Shown piece by piece: positions 8,022 through 16,420 of a stretch of DNA of 64,000 nucleotides; within the stretch, counting starts at the first letter, position 1, and each line of letters opens with the position of its first letter. The position numbers and the translations under genes were made by a program. The DNA is taken from positions 116,968-180,967 of the forward strand of contig OY288155.1 in NCBI GenBank assembly GCA_958439195.1. The letters run 5' to 3'. The notes beneath the pieces are model-generated. The model saw only the letters and a program-made list of their open reading frames with translations. It was not told the DNA's origin and ran no database searches. This DNA is from an uncultured Paracoccaceae bacterium. GTDB lineage: Bacteria > Pseudomonadota > Alphaproteobacteria > Rhodobacterales > Rhodobacteraceae.

Positions 8022-8047
8022 AAGGCCCGGTCTTGCGACCGGGCCTT
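8022..8047 (-). terminator. intrinsic terminator after sat/cysC
   Basis: AAGGCCCGGTC pairs perfectly with GACCGGGCCTT around a four-base loop. It lies about 40 bases after the stop of the minus-strand sulfate activation gene (8089). T-rich bases flank both sides, so it could act in both directions. Confidence 0.75.
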
Positions 8048-8088
8048 CTTGTTTTCAGCCAAGGGCAGCGTGAAACCCGCGCCCTGCA

Positions 8089-9795
8089 TCACGCCTTGAT
8101 CAGGCCCATGCTTTCCAGCTTCAGGATCACCTGTTGTGCGCAGTAATCCACATCTGCGCCCTCCGTATTGACCACCAGTTCGGCATGCGTGGGTGCCTCA
8201 TAGGGATCGGAGATACCGGTGAATTCCTTGATCTTGCCTTCGCGGGCCAGTTTATAAAGCCCCTTGCGGTCGCGGCGTTCGCATTCTTCGATGCTGGTCG
8301 CAACATGCACTTCGATGAAGGCGCCAAAGGCTTCGATCATCTCGCGCACAGACCGCCGGGTGGCGGTATAGGGGGCGATGGGGGCGCAGATGGCGATGCC
8401 GCCGTTCTTGGTGATTTCACTGGCCACATAGCCGATGCGGCGAATGTTGATGTCGCGGTGTTCCTTGGAGAACCCAAGTTCCGATGACAGATGCTTGCGC
8501 ACCACGTCGCCATCCAGAAGCGTGACGGGGCGGCCGCCCATTTCCATCAGCTTGACCATAAGCGCATTGGCGATGGTGGATTTGCCGGAACCCGACAGGC
8601 CGGTGAAGAACACGGTAAAGCCCTGCTTGGCGCGCGGAGGCGAGGTGCGGCGCAGTTCCTGCACCACCTGCGGGAAACTGAACCAGTCGGGAATTTCCAG
8701 CCCTTCGCGCAGGCGGCGGCGCAGTTCGGTGCCGGAAATATCCAGCACGGTCGATCCTTCCGGCACCTCGTCCACGGGGTAATACTGGGCCTTTTCCTGC
8801 ACATAGACCATCTGTTTGAAATCGACCATCTCGATGCCGATTTCCTTTTGATGTTCTGCCACCAGCGTCTGTGCGGCATAGGGGTCATAGAAATCCTTGC
8901 CGGCGCTGTTCTTGCCGGGGCCGGCGTGATCGCGGCCCACGATGAAATGGGTCAGGCCGTGGTTCTTGCGGATGATGGCATGCCACAGCGCCTCGCGCGG
9001 GCCACCCATGCGCATGGCAAGGTTCAACAGCGACAGGTGGGTGGTGGAGGCGGGGTATTGGTCCAGCACCGCCTCATAGCAGCGGACGCGGGTGAAATGG
9101 TCCACATCGCCCGGCTTCGTCATGCCGACGACGGGATGGATCAGCAGGTTCGCCTCGGCCTCTTTGGCGGCGCGGAAGGTCAGTTCCTGGTGCGCGCGGT
9201 GCAGCGGGTTGCGCGTCTGGAAGGCGACGATGCGGCGCCAGCCCATCTTGCGGAAAAACGCGCGCAATTCATTCGGCGTGTCGCGGCGGGCGCGGAAATC
9301 GTAATGCACGGGCTGCTGGATGCCGGTGATCGGGCCGCCCAGGTAAACCGGGCCTGCGGTGTTGTGCAGGTAGTTCACGGCAGGATGGGCCAGATCATCG
9401 GCACCAAACACATGTTCGGCTTCCTTGGCCTTGTTCGGCACCCATTTGTCGGACACCGACATGATGGCCAGGATCACGCCTTCCTGATCGCGCAGGGCGA
9501 TGTCCTGCCCCGGCTGGACCGTTTCGGCAAATTTCTCGGACACGTCCAGCGTTACCGGGATCGGCCACAGCGTGCCATCGGCGGTGCGCATGTGTTCCAC
9601 GGTGCCGTTGTAATCGGCTTCGGACTGGAACCCTTTCAGCGGATAGAACCCGCCATTCATAAGCAGTTCCAAGTCGCAGACTTGACGCGCGGTCAGATCC
9701 CATGACAGCAGATTTCCCGCCTCATGCTTCAGCTTCTGGGCGGACTCGTGGGAAACATAAAGCTCTGGGATCGGGGCGTGGGGGGACAGCGTCAT
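8089..9795 (-). CDS. bifunctional sulfate adenylyltransferase / adenylylsulfate kinase
   Basis: Makes PAPS from sulfate in two steps. The N-terminal two thirds (about residues 1-390) is an ATP sulfurylase with QTRNPLHRAHQEL and GRDHAGPGKN, the nucleotide-binding motifs of the dimeric Sat family. The C-terminal part (about 395-568) is an APS kinase with a P-loop FFTGLSGSGKSTIAN, LLDGDVVRKHLS and ICAPIAPY. Both sites look intact, unlike fungal enzymes whose kinase-like domain is regulatory. The start at 9795 (MTLSPHAPIPEL) is the first ATG next to the conserved region. No other sulfate assimilation gene is adjacent. Confidence 0.95.
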   Translation of the reverse strand: MTLSPHAPIPELYVSHESAQKLKHEAGNLLSWDLTARQVCDLELLMNGGFYPLKGFQSEADYNGTVEHMRTADGTLWPIPVTLDVSEKFAETVQPGQDIALRDQEGVILAIMSVSDKWVPNKAKEAEHVFGADDLAHPAVNYLHNTAGPVYLGGPITGIQQPVHYDFRARRDTPNELRAFFRKMGWRRIVAFQTRNPLHRAHQELTFRAAKEAEANLLIHPVVGMTKPGDVDHFTRVRCYEAVLDQYPASTTHLSLLNLAMRMGGPREALWHAIIRKNHGLTHFIVGRDHAGPGKNSAGKDFYDPYAAQTLVAEHQKEIGIEMVDFKQMVYVQEKAQYYPVDEVPEGSTVLDISGTELRRRLREGLEIPDWFSFPQVVQELRRTSPPRAKQGFTVFFTGLSGSGKSTIANALMVKLMEMGGRPVTLLDGDVVRKHLSSELGFSKEHRDINIRRIGYVASEITKNGGIAICAPIAPYTATRRSVREMIEAFGAFIEVHVATSIEECERRDRKGLYKLAREGKIKEFTGISDPYEAPTHAELVVNTEGADVDYCAQQVILKLESMGLIKA

Positions 9796-10029
9796 CTGAA
9801 ACTTGCCTCTGGGCTGATTACCTGCGGGCGGGACCAACCCCGCCTGTCGCGGCGCGATTTACGCCCTTGGCGAATGAATTTCCAGCAAACAAGGGTTAAT
9901 GCGGGCGAATAGGGCAGAAATGCCGCGCTATGGGTGCGGCATGGAACGATGTTCCGGGCCACTGGGCCGCAAGCGAAGGGCGTTTGTCCGAGCGTGACTT
10001 TGCCCGAACAGAAGGGGTGGAGCGGACAA

Positions 10030-10069
10030 AAGTTTTTGAAAACTTCTGCAAATTTCTTTCAAGAAATTT
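10030..10069 (-). terminator. tandem AT-rich hairpins after trxB
   Basis: Read on the minus strand after the trxB stop (10082) there are two hairpins: AAATTTCTT/AAGAAATTT (10069-10050) with a two-base loop, then four bases and AAGTTTT/AAAACTT (10045-10030) with a two-base loop. It has the same layout as the elements at 19060 and 49920 but with paired base changes that keep both stems. Probable transcription end or 3'-end stabiliser. Confidence 0.6.
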
Positions 10070-10081
10070 GGTCTGGCGCGG

Positions 10082-11020
10082 TCAGTGCCCCGCCAGGAAT
10101 CGCTCCGCATCCAGCGCGGCCATGCAACCCATTCCGGCGCTGGTGACCGCCTGGCGATAGACGTGATCGGTCAGGTCGCCCGCCGCAAAGACACCGGGAA
10201 TGGAGGTGCGGGTGGTGCCGGGTTCGACCACGACATAGCCGCCATTGTGCAATTCCAACTGGTCCTTCACCAGTTCTGACGCGGGCGCATGGCCGATGGC
10301 CACGAAGAACCCGGCGCAGGGGATATCCGTCGTCTCGCCCGTCTGCACGTTCTGTGCGCGGACGGCGGTCACGCCGCGCGGGGTATCGTCGCCCAGCACC
10401 TCTGTCACGGTGTGGTTCCACAGCACCTCGACCTTGGGGTTCTTGAACAGCCGGTCCTGCATGATCTTTTCGGCGCGGAATGAATCGCGGCGGTGGATCA
10501 GCGTGACCTTGGTGGCGAAGTTGGTCAAAAACAGCGCCTCTTCCACCGCGGTATTGCCGCCGCCGATCACCACCACCTCTTTGCCGCGATAGAAGAAACC
10601 GTCGCAGGTGGCGCAGGCCGACACGCCAAAGCCTTTGAAATGTTCTTCGGACGGCAGGCCCAGCCATTTGGCCTGTGCCCCGGTGGCCAGAATCACGGCC
10701 TCGGCGGTGTAGGTGGTGCCGCTGTCGGATTGCGCGGTGAAGGGGCGGTTTTGCAGGTCAAGCGAGGTGATGTAATCGCTGATGATCTCGGCCCCCATGG
10801 CGCGGGCGTGATCTTCCATCCGCACCATCAGATCTGGGCCTTGGACATGGCTGTCACCCGGCCAGTTTTCCACCTCGGTCGTGATGGTCAACTGCCCGCC
10901 GGGTTGCAGGCCCTGCACCAGAATGGGTTCCAGCATCGCGCGTGACGCATAGACGGCGGCGGTATAACCCGCCGGGCCAGAGCCAATGATCAGAACCTTG
11001 GTATGCCGCGTCGTGCCCAT
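10082..11020 (-). CDS. trxB: thioredoxin-disulfide reductase
   Basis: FAD- and NADPH-dependent reductase of thioredoxin, 312 residues, normal length. FAD site LIIGSGPAGYTAAVYASRA at the N-terminus, redox pair CATC (Cys136 and Cys139), NADPH site VIGGGNTAVEEALFLT, and the second FAD motif PGVFAAGDLTD near the end are all present. It stands alone, divergent from the Lrp-type regulator at 11245, with the tandem hairpins at 10030-10069 after it. Confidence 0.96.
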   Translation of the reverse strand: MGTTRHTKVLIIGSGPAGYTAAVYASRAMLEPILVQGLQPGGQLTITTEVENWPGDSHVQGPDLMVRMEDHARAMGAEIISDYITSLDLQNRPFTAQSDSGTTYTAEAVILATGAQAKWLGLPSEEHFKGFGVSACATCDGFFYRGKEVVVIGGGNTAVEEALFLTNFATKVTLIHRRDSFRAEKIMQDRLFKNPKVEVLWNHTVTEVLGDDTPRGVTAVRAQNVQTGETTDIPCAGFFVAIGHAPASELVKDQLELHNGGYVVVEPGTTRTSIPGVFAAGDLTDHVYRQAVTSAGMGCMAALDAERFLAGH

Positions 11021-11244
11021 CTTTGCCCCCGGTCGATGTCAGGGGACAGGATATAGGCAATGCCGTGGGCCGGGGAAAGGGGGGCTGCGGGGCGACAGCC
11101 AAGGTCTGTTTTTTGATCGCTTGGTTGAAAGGTGTGCGATTTTTCTTGCGCGTTAACGAAAGAATATTGCGCGCGTTCCTGCTGCGCCCTATCTAAGCGC
11201 CTATCCGGTCTGCTGAAGAAACTGGAACAAGGGGAACCAAATTC

Positions 11245-11745
11245 ATGGCCGGATCGAAGCTTGACCCGATCGACCGTCATATCCTTGCCGAGTTGCAGGC
11301 CGATGGCCGGATGACCAATGTGGAACTGGCCAAACGGGTGGGAATATCCGCGCCGCCCTGTCTGCGCCGGGTTCGGACGTTGGAAGAGGCGGGGTATATC
11401 AAGGGCTATCACGCCGATATCGACGCGCGCGAACTGGGGTTCGAGGTGCAGGTCTTTGCAATGGTGCGGCTGCAAAGCCAGGCCGAGGCGGATCTGGTTA
11501 CCTTTGAAGATCGCTGCCGCAACTGGCCGCTGGTCCGCGAATGCCACATGCTGAACGGCGAGATTGATTTCATCCTGAAATGCGTGGCCCCCGACTTGTC
11601 GACCTTTCAGGGCTTTTTGACCGGAGAATTGCTGAAGGCGGAGAACGTGGCGACGGTAAAGACATCGTTGGTGATCCGCTGCGCCAAGGACCAACCTGGC
11701 GTGCCGTTCGATGTGCTGGAGGCGCGGTTGGCGCGCAGCGCCTGA
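11245..11745 (+). CDS. Lrp/AsnC family transcriptional regulator
   Basis: 166-residue Lrp-type regulator: N-terminal helix-turn-helix (LDPIDRHILAELQADGRMTNVELAKRVGISAPPCLRRVRTLE, about residues 6-48) and C-terminal RAM ligand/oligomer domain (about 70-150, with the GEIDFILKCVAPDL strand). Such proteins sense amino acids and form octamers. It is divergent from trxB, with 224 bases between the two starts, and no target gene is obvious. It ends at a strong terminator. Confidence 0.92.
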   Translation: MAGSKLDPIDRHILAELQADGRMTNVELAKRVGISAPPCLRRVRTLEEAGYIKGYHADIDARELGFEVQVFAMVRLQSQAEADLVTFEDRCRNWPLVRECHMLNGEIDFILKCVAPDLSTFQGFLTGELLKAENVATVKTSLVIRCAKDQPGVPFDVLEARLARSA

Positions 11746-11767
11746 TACGTGCCGGCGGGCGCTGTGC

Positions 11768-11799
11768 AAAAAGGCCGGGCCTATGCGCCCGGCCTTTTT
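11768..11799 (+). terminator. intrinsic terminator after lrp-type gene
   Basis: AAAAAGGCCGGGC pairs with GCCCGGCCTTTTT around a six-base loop, ending in five T. It lies 23 bases after the regulator stop. The A-run on the other side lets it serve the minus-strand small gene (stop 11818) as well. Confidence 0.9.
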
Positions 11800-11817
11800 G
11801 GTGTGAACTGTGTCGGA

Positions 11818-11967
11818 TCAGCGAGCGGCCATTGCGCGGGGCTTGGTCGGGGCTGCGGCCTTCATCGCCTCTGGCCGGCGACGGGTGCTGCGCTGCCACG
11901 GCAGGGCGGGCTGCGCCTCCAGGCTGGCGGCGATGACCGATTTGATCCAGCGGCGTTCCTTTTTCAT
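11818..11967 (-). CDS. 49-residue basic small protein, uncharacterised
   Basis: Short frame beginning MKKERRWIKSVIAASLEAQ with an Arg/Lys-rich body (PWQRSTRRRPEAMK) and an alanine/proline-rich end. A GGAG ribosome site lies about ten bases before the ATG, and the frame sits between two well-marked boundaries: the terminator at 11768-11799 and a 200-base upstream intergenic region. I recall similar short KKDRRW-type hypothetical proteins in Rhodobacterales, but cannot verify this here. Function unknown. A longer upstream reading of the same frame is proline-rich and not credible. Confidence 0.55.
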   Translation of the reverse strand: MKKERRWIKSVIAASLEAQPALPWQRSTRRRPEAMKAAAPTKPRAMAAR

Positions 11968-12238
11968 CTTCCGTCTCCGACTTTCGATCCCTTGGGCTGT
12001 GCTGCCCTGTTGAGATGAAATCTGACGGCGCTTTGCGGCAGGGATTTGGCTGAAGGGCGGGAAAAATGCCGATAACTGGGGCGGGTGTGGGATGGATTGT
12101 GGCGCAGGGCCAGGAGCGGAATCCTTCGGATAAGGTGTTGATTTTATTGACACGTTTCTAATTCGTGATCAATCGATCGGAATTGTTTCCGAAAATGCGA
12201 CAATCCCGTGGCGAAACCCTGCCAGACTCTTGCCGCAA

Positions 12239-12988
12239 TCAAAGCCGGATGGTGGAAATCAAACGCCCATAATCCGCCTCACCGGCATGGGTGGTGCGGC
12301 GGAAGGAAAAGAATCGCTCCGAATCGCGATAGGTGCAGTGGCGCGTCCATTCGGCATGGCCCACGCCCGCTGCACGCAGGCGGGCAAGGCCCATTGCGGG
12401 CAGGTCGAACATATAGCGCCCGTCTTGCCCGGCGATGAAGAAGCGCGCGGTTTCGGGATCGTCGTCGGTGAAGGATTCAAAGAATTCGGGACCAACCTCA
12501 TAGGCGGTCTGGCTGATGGTGGGGCCGATCACGGCGGCCATGTTTTCACGCTTTGCGCCCAACGCCTCCATCGCGGCCACGGTCGCCTCCAGCACGCCGT
12601 CGCGGGTGCCGCGCCATCCGGCATGGGCCGCGCCGATCACCCGCGCTTGCGGATCGGCAAACAGGACAGGCTGGCAATCCGCTGTCAGGATCCCCAGCGC
12701 CACGCCCGGTGTCGCCGTCACCATGCCGTCGGCGCGCGGGCGTTCGGCCAGCGGGCCGCTGACCGTGACGACATCGGCGGAATGCACCTGATGGATCGAC
12801 AGAAGGTGATCCGGGGCCACCCCCATCGCATCGGCAACGCGGGCGCGGTTGATGGCCACCACCTCGGCCTGGTCTGTTGATCCGGGTCCGCAGTTCAGCC
12901 CGGCAAAGATGCCCGAAGACGCCCCACCCTTGCGGGTAAAGAACCCGTGCGGGACGGGCAGCGCGTCAGAGGTGATCTTTTCCAGCAT
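12239..12988 (-). CDS. pgeF: purine nucleoside phosphorylase / polyphenol oxidase family PgeF (YfiH)
   Basis: 249-residue YfiH/PgeF protein (CNF1/LACC1 fold), linked to peptidoglycan quality control in E. coli and to purine nucleoside cleavage in LACC1. The metal-site residues are visible: SIHQVHSADV, LTADCQPVLF and GAAHAGWRGT (His, Cys, His). The start at 12988 (MLEKITSDALPVPHGFFTRKGG) follows the methyltransferase stop by one base; upstream in-frame residues belong to that gene's other frame. Last gene of the lgt-methyltransferase-pgeF transcript. Confidence 0.92.
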   Translation of the reverse strand: MLEKITSDALPVPHGFFTRKGGASSGIFAGLNCGPGSTDQAEVVAINRARVADAMGVAPDHLLSIHQVHSADVVTVSGPLAERPRADGMVTATPGVALGILTADCQPVLFADPQARVIGAAHAGWRGTRDGVLEATVAAMEALGAKRENMAAVIGPTISQTAYEVGPEFFESFTDDDPETARFFIAGQDGRYMFDLPAMGLARLRAAGVGHAEWTRHCTYRDSERFFSFRRTTHAGEADYGRLISTIRL

Positions 12989-12989
12989 G

Positions 12990-14054
12990 TCAGGCGTCAA
13001 ATCCGGGCGGCGGTGGCAGGTGGGGGGGATAGATGGCCAGCGCCTTGAACAACGAACCCATTTCGTGGCCATCGGTCAAGCGTCGATGCGCTGCAAGATG
13101 CGATGCGCGCGCCGCCCCGGTCAGCGATTGGGCCAGCCGTGCCGCGCGCTGGTCAATTCCAAGGCGGTGCAGCAGGGTGCCTTGTTCGATCATCTGGCTG
13201 GCGCGGGCGGGGGGCGCGGCGGCGGCAAGGGCCGCGAAATCCACATGCGCGGTCAGGTCGGCATGGCCGGGGGCGGCAAGGGGGTCAACCGGATGGTGGT
13301 CTTGCACGGCCTGAAACGTGTCGCCCCGCGATTGCCAGCCGCCATAGTCGATGATCAGCGCCGCCCCGCCCTGTCGGGCGATACAGGCACCGATGCGGCC
13401 CATGATCGGCGCGGCGGCAGGGCAGATTTCAACGATGTCACCGGGGATGGTGTCTGCAAGGCGGTGGTCCAGCAGCGCCAGCGGGGCAGGAGGCGTGCGG
13501 CCAAGGCTCAGGCGTCCATCCGTCACGCCGATCATGGTTTCCGCCCATCCCGCCGCGTGGCGGGTGAATTGGCGGATCGGCAGGGCGTCGAAGAATTCGT
13601 TGGCGATCAGGAACAGGGGCGCATCAGGCAGCGCCCCGACCGTATCTGCCCATGTGACCGGATGGTCCCCCAGCGTCCGGCGCTGGATGCCGCGCAGGGT
13701 GGCCGATGCCTCGACCAAGGTCACTTGTGCGGCGGCGTGAAAGCCCGGCACGGCACGGGTGGCACGCAACAGATCGGCCATCAGCGTGCCACGGCCGGGG
13801 CCAAGTTCGGCAAGTGTAAAGGGCGTTGGCGCGCCCTGATCCAGCCAGGTCTGGGCAAGGCACAGGCCCAGGAGTTCGCCGAACATCTGGCTGATTTCGG
13901 GCGCCGTGGTGAAATCGCCGCCCGCGCCGAACGGGTCGCGGGTGGCGTAATAGCCGTGGTCGGGGTGCAGCAGGCAATCGGCCATGTAATCGGCCACCGT
14001 CAGCGGCCCGGTTGCCGCGATGCGGCGGATCAGCAGGTCCGCCAAGGGTGTCAT
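12990..14054 (-). CDS. SAM-dependent methyltransferase, MidA/NDUFAF7 family
   Basis: 354-residue class I methyltransferase of the MidA/NDUFAF7 family (COG1565), whose mitochondrial member methylates an arginine of complex I. The hallmark N-terminus PLTVADYMADCLLHPDHGYYATRDPFG, then the SAM motif LAELGPGRGTLMADLLR and the NEFFDALPIRQF block are complete. The start at 14054 is preferred because it leaves ten bases after the lgt stop; an upstream ATG would overlap lgt. The target in this bacterium is inferred only. Confidence 0.9.
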   Translation of the reverse strand: MTPLADLLIRRIAATGPLTVADYMADCLLHPDHGYYATRDPFGAGGDFTTAPEISQMFGELLGLCLAQTWLDQGAPTPFTLAELGPGRGTLMADLLRATRAVPGFHAAAQVTLVEASATLRGIQRRTLGDHPVTWADTVGALPDAPLFLIANEFFDALPIRQFTRHAAGWAETMIGVTDGRLSLGRTPPAPLALLDHRLADTIPGDIVEICPAAAPIMGRIGACIARQGGAALIIDYGGWQSRGDTFQAVQDHHPVDPLAAPGHADLTAHVDFAALAAAAPPARASQMIEQGTLLHRLGIDQRAARLAQSLTGAARASHLAAHRRLTDGHEMGSLFKALAIYPPHLPPPPGFDA

Positions 14055-14064
14055 GGCCGCGCCG

Positions 14065-14946
14065 TCATGCCGGCGTGCGTCTGGCACGTGCGATGAACCA
14101 CAGCCCCGCCGCGATCATCGGCAGCGACAGGATCTGCCCCATGGTCAGGCCATAGCCGCCCATCTGCCACGAAAGGCCCAGCGGATTGCCGGGGCTGACG
14201 AATTGCGCATCCGGTTGGCGGACGAATTCCACAAGAAACCGCCCCAGCCCATAGCCCGCAAAGAACAGCCCCGCCGTGCGCCCCGGCCATGCCAGCCAGC
14301 CGCGCCGATAGACGAACCAAAGCAGCACCGCAAACAGCAGGAACCCTTCCAGCGCCGCCTCATAAAGTTGTGATGGGTGGCGGGCGCAGATGCCCACAAC
14401 GCCGGGGCAGGCTTGCGCCGCCTCTCCCGGAAAGGCGACGCCCCAGGGCAGGGTGGTAGGGCGGCCCCACAATTCGGCATTGATGAAATTGGCCAACCGC
14501 CCAAGGCCGATGCCGATGGGGGCGACAACCGCCATCAGGTCGGCCGCGGACAGCATCGGGATGCGCTCTTTGCGGCAGAACAGGATGCCCGCCACGACAA
14601 CGCCAAGAAAGCCGCCGTGAAAGGACATGCCGCCTTCCCAGACGCGCAGGATCTGACCGGGGTTTTGCAGGTAATAGCCTGGCTGGTAGAACAGCACAAA
14701 GCCAAGCCGCCCGCCAAGGACGACGCCGATGATCACCCAGGTCAGCAACCGCTCCACCTGTTCGGCGGTCATCGGTGCAGTGCCGGGCCAGAGCCGGGGG
14801 GTAGAGACCAGCCGCGCGATCAGCTTCCACCCCGCGACCAGCCCCACGATATAGGCCAGCGCATACCAGCGCAGGGCAAAGGAAAAGCCGCCAAGATCGA
14901 TCCGAAAGATCTCGGGCGAGAGGTCGGGGAACGGGATATAGGACAT
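14065..14946 (-). CDS. lgt: phosphatidylglycerol-prolipoprotein diacylglyceryl transferase
   Basis: Seven-helix inner-membrane enzyme that attaches diacylglycerol to the lipobox cysteine of prolipoproteins. The conserved MSFHGGFLGVV motif with its essential His, the GRLANFINAELWGRPT signature and the C-terminal GRFLVEFVRQPD are all present in 293 residues, the usual length. It heads the lgt-methyltransferase-pgeF group on the minus strand. Confidence 0.96.
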   Translation of the reverse strand: MSYIPFPDLSPEIFRIDLGGFSFALRWYALAYIVGLVAGWKLIARLVSTPRLWPGTAPMTAEQVERLLTWVIIGVVLGGRLGFVLFYQPGYYLQNPGQILRVWEGGMSFHGGFLGVVVAGILFCRKERIPMLSAADLMAVVAPIGIGLGRLANFINAELWGRPTTLPWGVAFPGEAAQACPGVVGICARHPSQLYEAALEGFLLFAVLLWFVYRRGWLAWPGRTAGLFFAGYGLGRFLVEFVRQPDAQFVSPGNPLGLSWQMGGYGLTMGQILSLPMIAAGLWFIARARRTPA

Positions 14947-15109
14947 GGGGCCTCTTGCACGCGGACGGGGTGGTTTTCCGGGCTGCGGCGCGGGAAGTCA
15001 ACCGCCCCGCCCCTTGACCGGCGCACACCGGCACCCGCCTTCGGCTTGACCAAGGAGGAGGTAGGCAAAATGGGCTGAAGGTGACGCAGTAGGGTGGGTT
15101 GGCCAAGAT

Positions 15110-15130
15110 GGGTATTTGGGCCAAGATGAA
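15110..15130 (+). repeat. dispersed 21-bp element, copy 1
   Basis: GGGTATTT, two variable bases (GG), then GCCAAGATGAA. It lies between the divergent lgt and ubiK genes, pointing towards ubiK. Three further copies are at 25556, 25718 and 46476. Confidence 0.7.
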
Positions 15131-15199
15131 GCGGGGCAGAAGGGTTGTGTCCGCACGGTTCAGGGCCATATAGAGAGGAAAGCGAAAAGGAGTGCGGCC

Positions 15200-15481
15200 A
15201 TGCAGACGCGCAGCAAGTTCTTTGACGACATGTCGCAACTGATGACCAACGCCATGGGCGTGGCGCAGGGTGCCAAGACCGAGGCCGAAACGGCCATGAA
15301 AGGCATGATCGACCGCTGGATGGCCGACCGCGATTTCGTAACGCGTGAGGAATTTGACGCCGCCCGCGCGATGGCCGTGAAGGCGCGCGAGGAGAATGCC
15401 GCGTTGGAGGCCCGTTTGGCCGCGCTGGAGGCGAAGCTGGCCGGAGATACGCCGGAAGCGGCGAAGAAAAAGCCGGAATAA
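15200..15481 (+). CDS. ubiK: UbiK-type accessory factor (BMFP family)
   Basis: 93-residue protein of the UbiK/YqiC family, which assists the aerobic ubiquinone biosynthesis complex and can fuse membranes in vitro. Visible features are MQTRSKFFDDMSQLMTNAMGVAQGAKTEAE with an amphipathic helix, FVTREEFDAARAMAVKAREEN, and a C-terminal coiled coil LEARLAALEAKL. The ATG at 15200 has AAGGAG about eleven bases upstream. Monocistronic, followed by a terminator. Confidence 0.85.
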   Translation: MQTRSKFFDDMSQLMTNAMGVAQGAKTEAETAMKGMIDRWMADRDFVTREEFDAARAMAVKAREENAALEARLAALEAKLAGDTPEAAKKKPE

Positions 15482-15509
15482 GGGCTGCCTTTCAGGGTAA
15501 ATTGGATAG

Positions 15510-15531
15510 GGCGGCCTGCGGGCCGCCTTTT
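15510..15531 (+). terminator. intrinsic terminator after ubiK
   Basis: GGCGGCC pairs with GGCCGCC around TGCG, followed by TTTTG. It lies 28 bases after the ubiK stop on the same strand. Confidence 0.85.
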
Positions 15532-15700
15532 GTTTGCGCGGGGTGTGGCGGCCCCCTCCGCTAACCGCCCTGAACGTCTTCCAGACCCAACACTGGACGC
15601 GTAAACGCGGCTGCCACACGCGAATGTTGCGTTTTCGTGTGAAGTTAGGCAAGCGAAGTTGTTCTACAGCCTTTAGCGGCTTGCGGAGCCTCACGCCCGG

Positions 15701-16250
15701 TTAGGCAACCAGCAATTTATTCTGCTGAAACGGAGATTGTCGCGCCGAAATGTGATCGAAACTCCATGCCTGCATCTGTTTCTTGTCTAATTCGCGCAAG
15801 ATGGCGGTTCCGCTTTTCATCCGCGCTGCCTTAGCGACCATGGCAATTGCACCCGGCCCACCGGTCTGTGACGCCGACAGTTCCATCTGCGCCAAATTTT
15901 TCGATGATAGTTTCTTTAGGCACTGCGCGTAGGCCTTATCAATCATCGCGCCAACCGACGGCACTCGATCGCTCAGGTTGGCCGTGGCCAGCGTCTAAGG
16001 GTAGGGTCTGCTTTGACAGAGGCTAGTCTGGCACCAATCGCTTCGCGCGATGCTTTAAGTATCCGATCCAGCATTGTGGGATCAAGGCGGCTGCCGAGGC
16101 GGGTAAAGGTCTAGGGCCACGTCAGGAACCGGACGGTGCAACCCTGATAAGTGAACTGCGGAGGTGCGGGCGTTTCCTCATTCGAAGCACCCGAAGGTGA
16201 CGTGACGGATCCCGGCTTTCCGTCGTCGCAGCGCGATCGTTGTTTTCCTC
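15701..16250 (-). pseudogene. decayed reading frame in AT-richer gap, family not recognised
   Basis: This 936-base gap between ubiK and the YbjN gene has visibly lower GC than its surroundings. On the minus strand a protein-like reading can be followed: from about 16250 an open frame with PPQFTYQGCTVRFL, interrupted by a TAG at 16113-16111, continuing through an ATG at 16074 (MLDRILKASREAIGARLASV). A one-base frame change near 16000 then leads to a frame ending at 15701 (GTG at 15964; MIDKAYAQCLKKLSSKN to QQNKLLVA). Two disruptions and no ribosome site suggest a dead, possibly acquired gene. I do not recognise the family. The rest of the gap holds nothing I can name. Confidence 0.4.
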
Positions 16251-16371
16251 ACACTCGCACATTTTGTCCACAGAAGATTTCGCCAGAATTCGCTTTACAG
16301 ACTTCCCCTCTTGTCACACCATATCTAGTAAGGGTTAAGTCCGGCAAACGCTGATCCTTGCCAGATGCCCA

Positions 16372-16401
16372 GCTTCTTGTGGGTCAACCCCAGCAAGAAG
16401 C
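16372..16401 (+). promoter_or_regulatory. leader hairpin before YbjN gene
   Basis: GCTTCTTG pairs with CAAGAAGC and the inner TGGG with CCCA, one bulged base and a five-base loop: a 12-bp stem ending 20 bases before the start codon at 16421. It could be a terminator of an upstream transcript or a translational control element. Confidence 0.45.
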
Positions 16402-16420
16402 CTTATGATGAGGCCAGGTG

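Noticed and set aside
7802..8092. A 96-residue minus-strand frame upstream of the second hsp20 gene.
   Set aside because: It spans the terminator at 8022-8047 and overlaps the hsp20 start; no ribosome site or similarity.
14360..15694. A 444-residue minus-strand frame upstream of and across lgt.
   Set aside because: It overlaps lgt in another frame and crosses ubiK antisense; no domain.
15588..15720. Possible structured RNA (tmRNA-like or small RNA) in the AT-richer island.
   Set aside because: No tRNA-like acceptor, no tag-peptide frame and only weak inverted repeats could be found.
16264..16272. TTGTCCACA, one base from a DnaA box, in the AT-richer island.
   Set aside because: A single imperfect box with no cluster, no AT-rich unwinding tract and no replication gene nearby is not an origin.
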